This document shows, in pieces, positions 61,601-64,000 of a DNA stretch of 64,000 bases; the first letter of the stretch is position 1; every line of letters begins with the position of its first letter. The notes below the pieces were generated by a model. The model saw only the letters and a list, made by a program, of their open reading frames with translations, made no database searches and was not told where the DNA came from. Made by a program: the position numbers and the translations under genes. Location: the NCBI GenBank assembly GCA_041392845.1, contig JAWKLG010000029.1:21522-85521 (forward strand), in the 5' to 3' direction. The DNA is from JAGQWW01 sp041392845 (GTDB lineage Bacteria; Bacteroidota; Bacteroidia; Chitinophagales; Saprospiraceae).

Positions 61601-62383
61601 TTAAAAATCCTTCTTTTGGGAGGTATGTTTTATACCCCAAAGCGGGAAAGCAATCCAAAGCAATAAGCTTGATATTGCCAATAACATCCCAAAATTACTT
61701 CCTAGGAATTTTTCAAATACAGCTCCTGTGAATCCCATAAGTGCTGAAATGTCGAGTTTTAGCAAGATTAAGATCCTGGATAAATCAATTGGGTTGAATA
61801 AGGAGGCTGCAATCGCAACTTTTTCCAAAGGATAATCCGAGAAGACTGCTAAAAGTAATAGGATAAGTCCGTCGTAAATAACTGCAAACATCAACCATAA
61901 CAATATTGCTAAACCAAAGCCCTTAATTCGGTTTTCGTTTTTTAAAGCAATAAAAAAGGCCAATCCTGAAAAAATGATACTAAGACAGACTCCTGTGACC
62001 AATAAAATTAAGTAATTGCTTATTTCAGCTGATCCCAATATCCCATAAAATAGAAACGGAAGCCCAACTCCTACTAAAAGACTACCTGCCAATGAACCAG
62101 CTACTCCCAGGAATTGGCCCAGAAAAATATCTGTCCTTTTAATCGGTTGCGCTAATAAAAGCTCCGTGAACTCCCTTGAATTATAATAATACATTACACC
62201 AAATACCACTGCTATCAAAGGAACCAGTACCAACACAACATTCATTAAACTAATGATAACCTTTGATAGATCGCTGCTTAAAAGAAATAGTGACATGGTC
62301 AGTAAAGCATAAAATCCAGTATAGACATAAGTCCAGCGACTACGGCTTAAATCTGAAAAGCTATATTTCAATATTTTAAACAT
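61601..62383 (-). CDS. nosY: ABC transporter permease, NosY-like
   Basis: 260 residues from the ATG at 62383 (MFKILKYSFSDLSRSRWTYVYTG), which is about the usual start of the family; an upstream start at 62467 would only add residues read from inside nosF. About six membrane helices, ABC-2 type, with the REFTELLLAQPIKRTDIFLGQF motif. With the ATPase at 62376-63146 it forms the NosFY transporter that supplies a sulfur-containing compound for the CuZ site of nitrous oxide reductase. It overlaps nosF by 8 bases. It is the last gene of the cluster in this window. The name rests on its neighbours as well as on sequence. Confidence 0.82.
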   Translation of the reverse strand: MFKILKYSFSDLSRSRWTYVYTGFYALLTMSLFLLSSDLSKVIISLMNVVLVLVPLIAVVFGVMYYYNSREFTELLLAQPIKRTDIFLGQFLGVAGSLAGSLLVGVGLPFLFYGILGSAEISNYLILLVTGVCLSIIFSGLAFFIALKNENRIKGFGLAILLWLMFAVIYDGLILLLLAVFSDYPLEKVAIAASLFNPIDLSRILILLKLDISALMGFTGAVFEKFLGSNFGMLLAISSLLLWIAFPLWGIKHTSQKKDF

Positions 62384-63146
62384 GGCTGATATCTTTTGAA
62401 GGGTTGAAATAAAATGACTGGCCTGGCTGACTTGGGCTTTCTTTTTGTTCTGCCAGTATTTTTGCAATGGTATGCTCCAATTTTTCAGTTTTAAACTTAT
62501 CGTTCAATTCATGTAAACTTCCGTTGAAATAGATTTTCCCCTCAAGCAGAAAAACGATCTGATCTGCCATTTCTTCTACAAAATCCATGATATGGGAAGT
62601 AATGATGATGGTTTTGTTTTTCTCTTGCTCTTCTCTTATTAAGGCTTTCAATTTTACCAAAGAAAGCGGATCCAGACCGGTAGTGGGTTCGTCCAGAATT
62701 ATCAGTGGATTGTCAAACATAAAGGCCTGAATTAGATTTACTTTTTGTCTGGTACCACCGGATAAGGTGCCTAATTTTTTGTCTAAGAAAGACCCAATCT
62801 CAAAGTACTTAATGAGTTCTTCATCTCTCGTTTTTCCGGAACGCAAATCTTTGATGAGTTTAAATAATTCACAAACTTTTAGGTTTTCGGGAAATCTTGC
62901 TATCTGCGGGAGGTAGTTGATTTTATCTCTGTAAGAATGCGCCCCTTTGATGGTAATTCCGTCTATGGAAAGGTTTCCAAATTCTGGTAAAACCATTCCA
63001 AGGATGGACTTCATCATTGTGGTTTTACCTGAACCATTTGGTCCCAATACGGCATAAGTACCAGCTTTTGATATTGAAAGGTCTATCTCATTCAGGACCT
63101 TAAGCTTGCCAAAACTTTTACTCAGTTTTTTTATTTCGAGGTTCAT
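62376..63146 (-). CDS. nosF: ABC transporter ATP-binding protein, NosF-like
   Basis: 256 residues. Walker A GPNGSGKTTMMKSI (near residue 36), Q-loop, ABC signature LSGGTRQKVN, Walker B plus D-loop LIILDEPTTGLDP, and the H-loop in IITSHIMDFVEE. It energises the NosY permease. The stop codon overlaps the nosY start; nosD ends 11 bases before its start, so nosD-F-Y are one operon. Alone it would be an unspecific ABC-2 ATPase; the NosD-like gene next to it gives the assignment. Confidence 0.88.
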   Translation of the reverse strand: MNLEIKKLSKSFGKLKVLNEIDLSISKAGTYAVLGPNGSGKTTMMKSILGMVLPEFGNLSIDGITIKGAHSYRDKINYLPQIARFPENLKVCELFKLIKDLRSGKTRDEELIKYFEIGSFLDKKLGTLSGGTRQKVNLIQAFMFDNPLIILDEPTTGLDPLSLVKLKALIREEQEKNKTIIITSHIMDFVEEMADQIVFLLEGKIYFNGSLHELNDKFKTEKLEHTIAKILAEQKESPSQPGQSFYFNPSKDISHV

Positions 63147-63157
63147 TTGGTTTGAAT

Positions 63158-64000
63158 TTAAAGGTCAAATTTTTTCATATTTGGATGCTCATCTATCACC
63201 TTTTCCGGAGTGAATACCGGACTCACCTTTTCGGAAAAGTTGATGATGTCTATGAAGAGGCTTCGAAGTAATACCATTGCTTCAGGGGTTTCATTTACAA
63301 CATAATTGAACAACTTTACCGGACGATAAGGTACATCTCCCTTCCCGTCCCTGTTAAGGTCGTATCCGGAATAATCGCTCCAATAATTACCGTTAAAAGT
63401 GTTGTTGTTGGTGCTGCTGCTCAATGATATATCAAATGTGTTGGACAAAAAGTTATTGGTTTGAATGTTGTTGTCCAGACATCCTCCTGAGATCTTTATA
63501 GCCCAACCATTTTGTTTAAAACTATTGTGATGATAATTAATCCTGGTAGAGCCTTCTACAAAAATGCCTACAGTATTGAAGTCAAAATGGTTATTTCGAA
63601 TTTCAGCATCATAGATTTCCTTTAATAATAATCCAAAGGATGCCTTACCCCAATTATGGACAAAATTATTCTCCCACATATTTATGTTTTTGGAGAACAT
63701 TACTGCTACCCCTGCTCCATTGTCCTTAAAAGTATTATTGAAATAATTATCAAAATTGGAAAACATAAAATGAAGTCCGTACCGAAGATTTTCTTCACTT
63801 AAATTGTGTCGAATCGTACTACTATCTACAAATTCCAAATAAATGCCATCACGGTGGTTTTTTACCGTATTTCCTTTTACTTCTATATTCTTACAATACC
63901 ATAAATGAATGGCATTCCCGGAACTGCTTTCTTCCACTGCTTTTCCAATCACCTGATTATCGGCAATGGTTCCATTTTTAACGTGTTCCAGATAAATGCC
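63158..64000 (-). CDS. nosD: NosD-like right-handed beta-helix protein, C-terminal part (5' end outside window)
   Basis: The frame is open to the window edge, so about 280 residues of the C-terminal part are seen; the GTG at 63952 is an internal Val codon. The protein consists of parallel beta-helix rungs with Asn/His patterns (NAIHLWYCKNIEVKGN, GIYLEFVDSSTIRHN, NMWENNFVHNWGKASFG, TFNGNYWSDYSGYDLNRDGKGD). The WSDY and DLNRDGKGDVPYRP segments are characteristic of NosD, the periplasmic accessory protein for copper centre assembly in nitrous oxide reductase. nosL and nosZ are expected outside the window. Confidence 0.88.
   Translation of the reverse strand, partial: GIYLEHVKNGTIADNQVIGKAVEESSSGNAIHLWYCKNIEVKGNTVKNHRDGIYLEFVDSSTIRHNLSEENLRYGLHFMFSNFDNYFNNTFKDNGAGVAVMFSKNINMWENNFVHNWGKASFGLLLKEIYDAEIRNNHFDFNTVGIFVEGSTRINYHHNSFKQNGWAIKISGGCLDNNIQTNNFLSNTFDISLSSSTNNNTFNGNYWSDYSGYDLNRDGKGDVPYRPVKLFNYVVNETPEAMVLLRSLFIDIINFSEKVSPVFTPEKVIDEHPNMKKFDL

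Noticed and set aside
1..64000. tRNA, rRNA, insertion sequence, prophage or CRISPR array
   Set aside because: I found no tRNA-like T-loop sequences in the gaps, no transposase or integrase, and no regularly spaced repeats.

Overview
The window is chromosomal DNA from a member of the Bacteroidota, most likely of the Saprospiria/Chitinophagia side of the phylum. The evidence is: several secreted proteins with Por/T9SS C-terminal sorting domains (CHU_C/type B and type A), families that are essentially Bacteroidota-specific (DUF4270, DUF4290, DUF2851, Bat-like DUF58 pair), an F1Fo operon without atpD/atpC, promoters that fit the Bacteroidota consensus (TAnnTTTG at -7), and genes that almost never have a Shine-Dalgarno sequence. 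The class assignment is inference; no rRNA or tRNA gene was found in the window.

Layout. 1-0.7 kb: end of a CHU_C secreted protein. 0.9-6.5 kb: ATP synthase genes atpBEFHA-G, with a terminator-like hairpin between atpA and atpG. 6.5-16.8 kb: OmpA/TSP3 porin-like protein, CBS-pair protein, OmpR-type response regulator, ahcY, a small secreted protein, a type II sulfide:quinone oxidoreductase preceded by two palindromes of CRP/FNR type, ffh, ferritin and a flippase-like membrane protein. 16.9-19.2 kb: secreted glycosidase-like protein plus a small protein. 19.2-24.1 kb (minus strand): single-domain GT5-like protein, DUF4270 lipoprotein, glmS, DUF4290. 24.2-32.3 kb (mostly plus): panC, panD, second flippase-like protein, a DUF3298-like secreted protein, DUF58 plus a Bat-like partner, and small proteins. 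32.4-36.6 kb: dnaN, lipoprotein, nadD, an arginyltransferase-like protein, then ybeY and an RsbW-like kinase on the minus strand. 37-42.6 kb: UvrD-type helicase fused to a RecB-like nuclease, convergent with lon. 43-55.2 kb: two giant T9SS substrates (HYR-like/dockerin/cohesin-like, and SprB repeats/CHU_C) flanking an rRNA methyltransferase and hutI. 55.3-60.6 kb: prs, rhomboid protease, a T9SS beta-propeller-like protein, DUF2851 protein and an RNase H with a viroplasmin-like domain. 61-64 kb: a carboxypeptidase-regulatory-like protein and the 3' part of a nos cluster (nosD, nosF, nosY) on the minus strand.

Most genes are housekeeping: energy (ATP synthase, SQR, nos accessory genes), cofactor synthesis (pantothenate, NAD, PRPP), envelope (glmS, OmpA, flippases), replication and repair (dnaN, helicase-nuclease) and protein quality control (lon, ffh, rhomboid). 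The accessory part is the set of large cell-surface or adhesion proteins. I did not find a clear new multi-gene defence or mobile system. The most notable observations are a cluster of six homopolymer indels in about 570 bases that breaks two convergent genes (58568-59139), the two tandem palindromes in front of sqr, a hairpin inside the ATP synthase operon, an arginyltransferase-like protein without its cysteine domain, a glycogen-synthase-like protein reduced to its N-terminal domain, and the helicase-nuclease with an AddB-like four-cysteine pattern.
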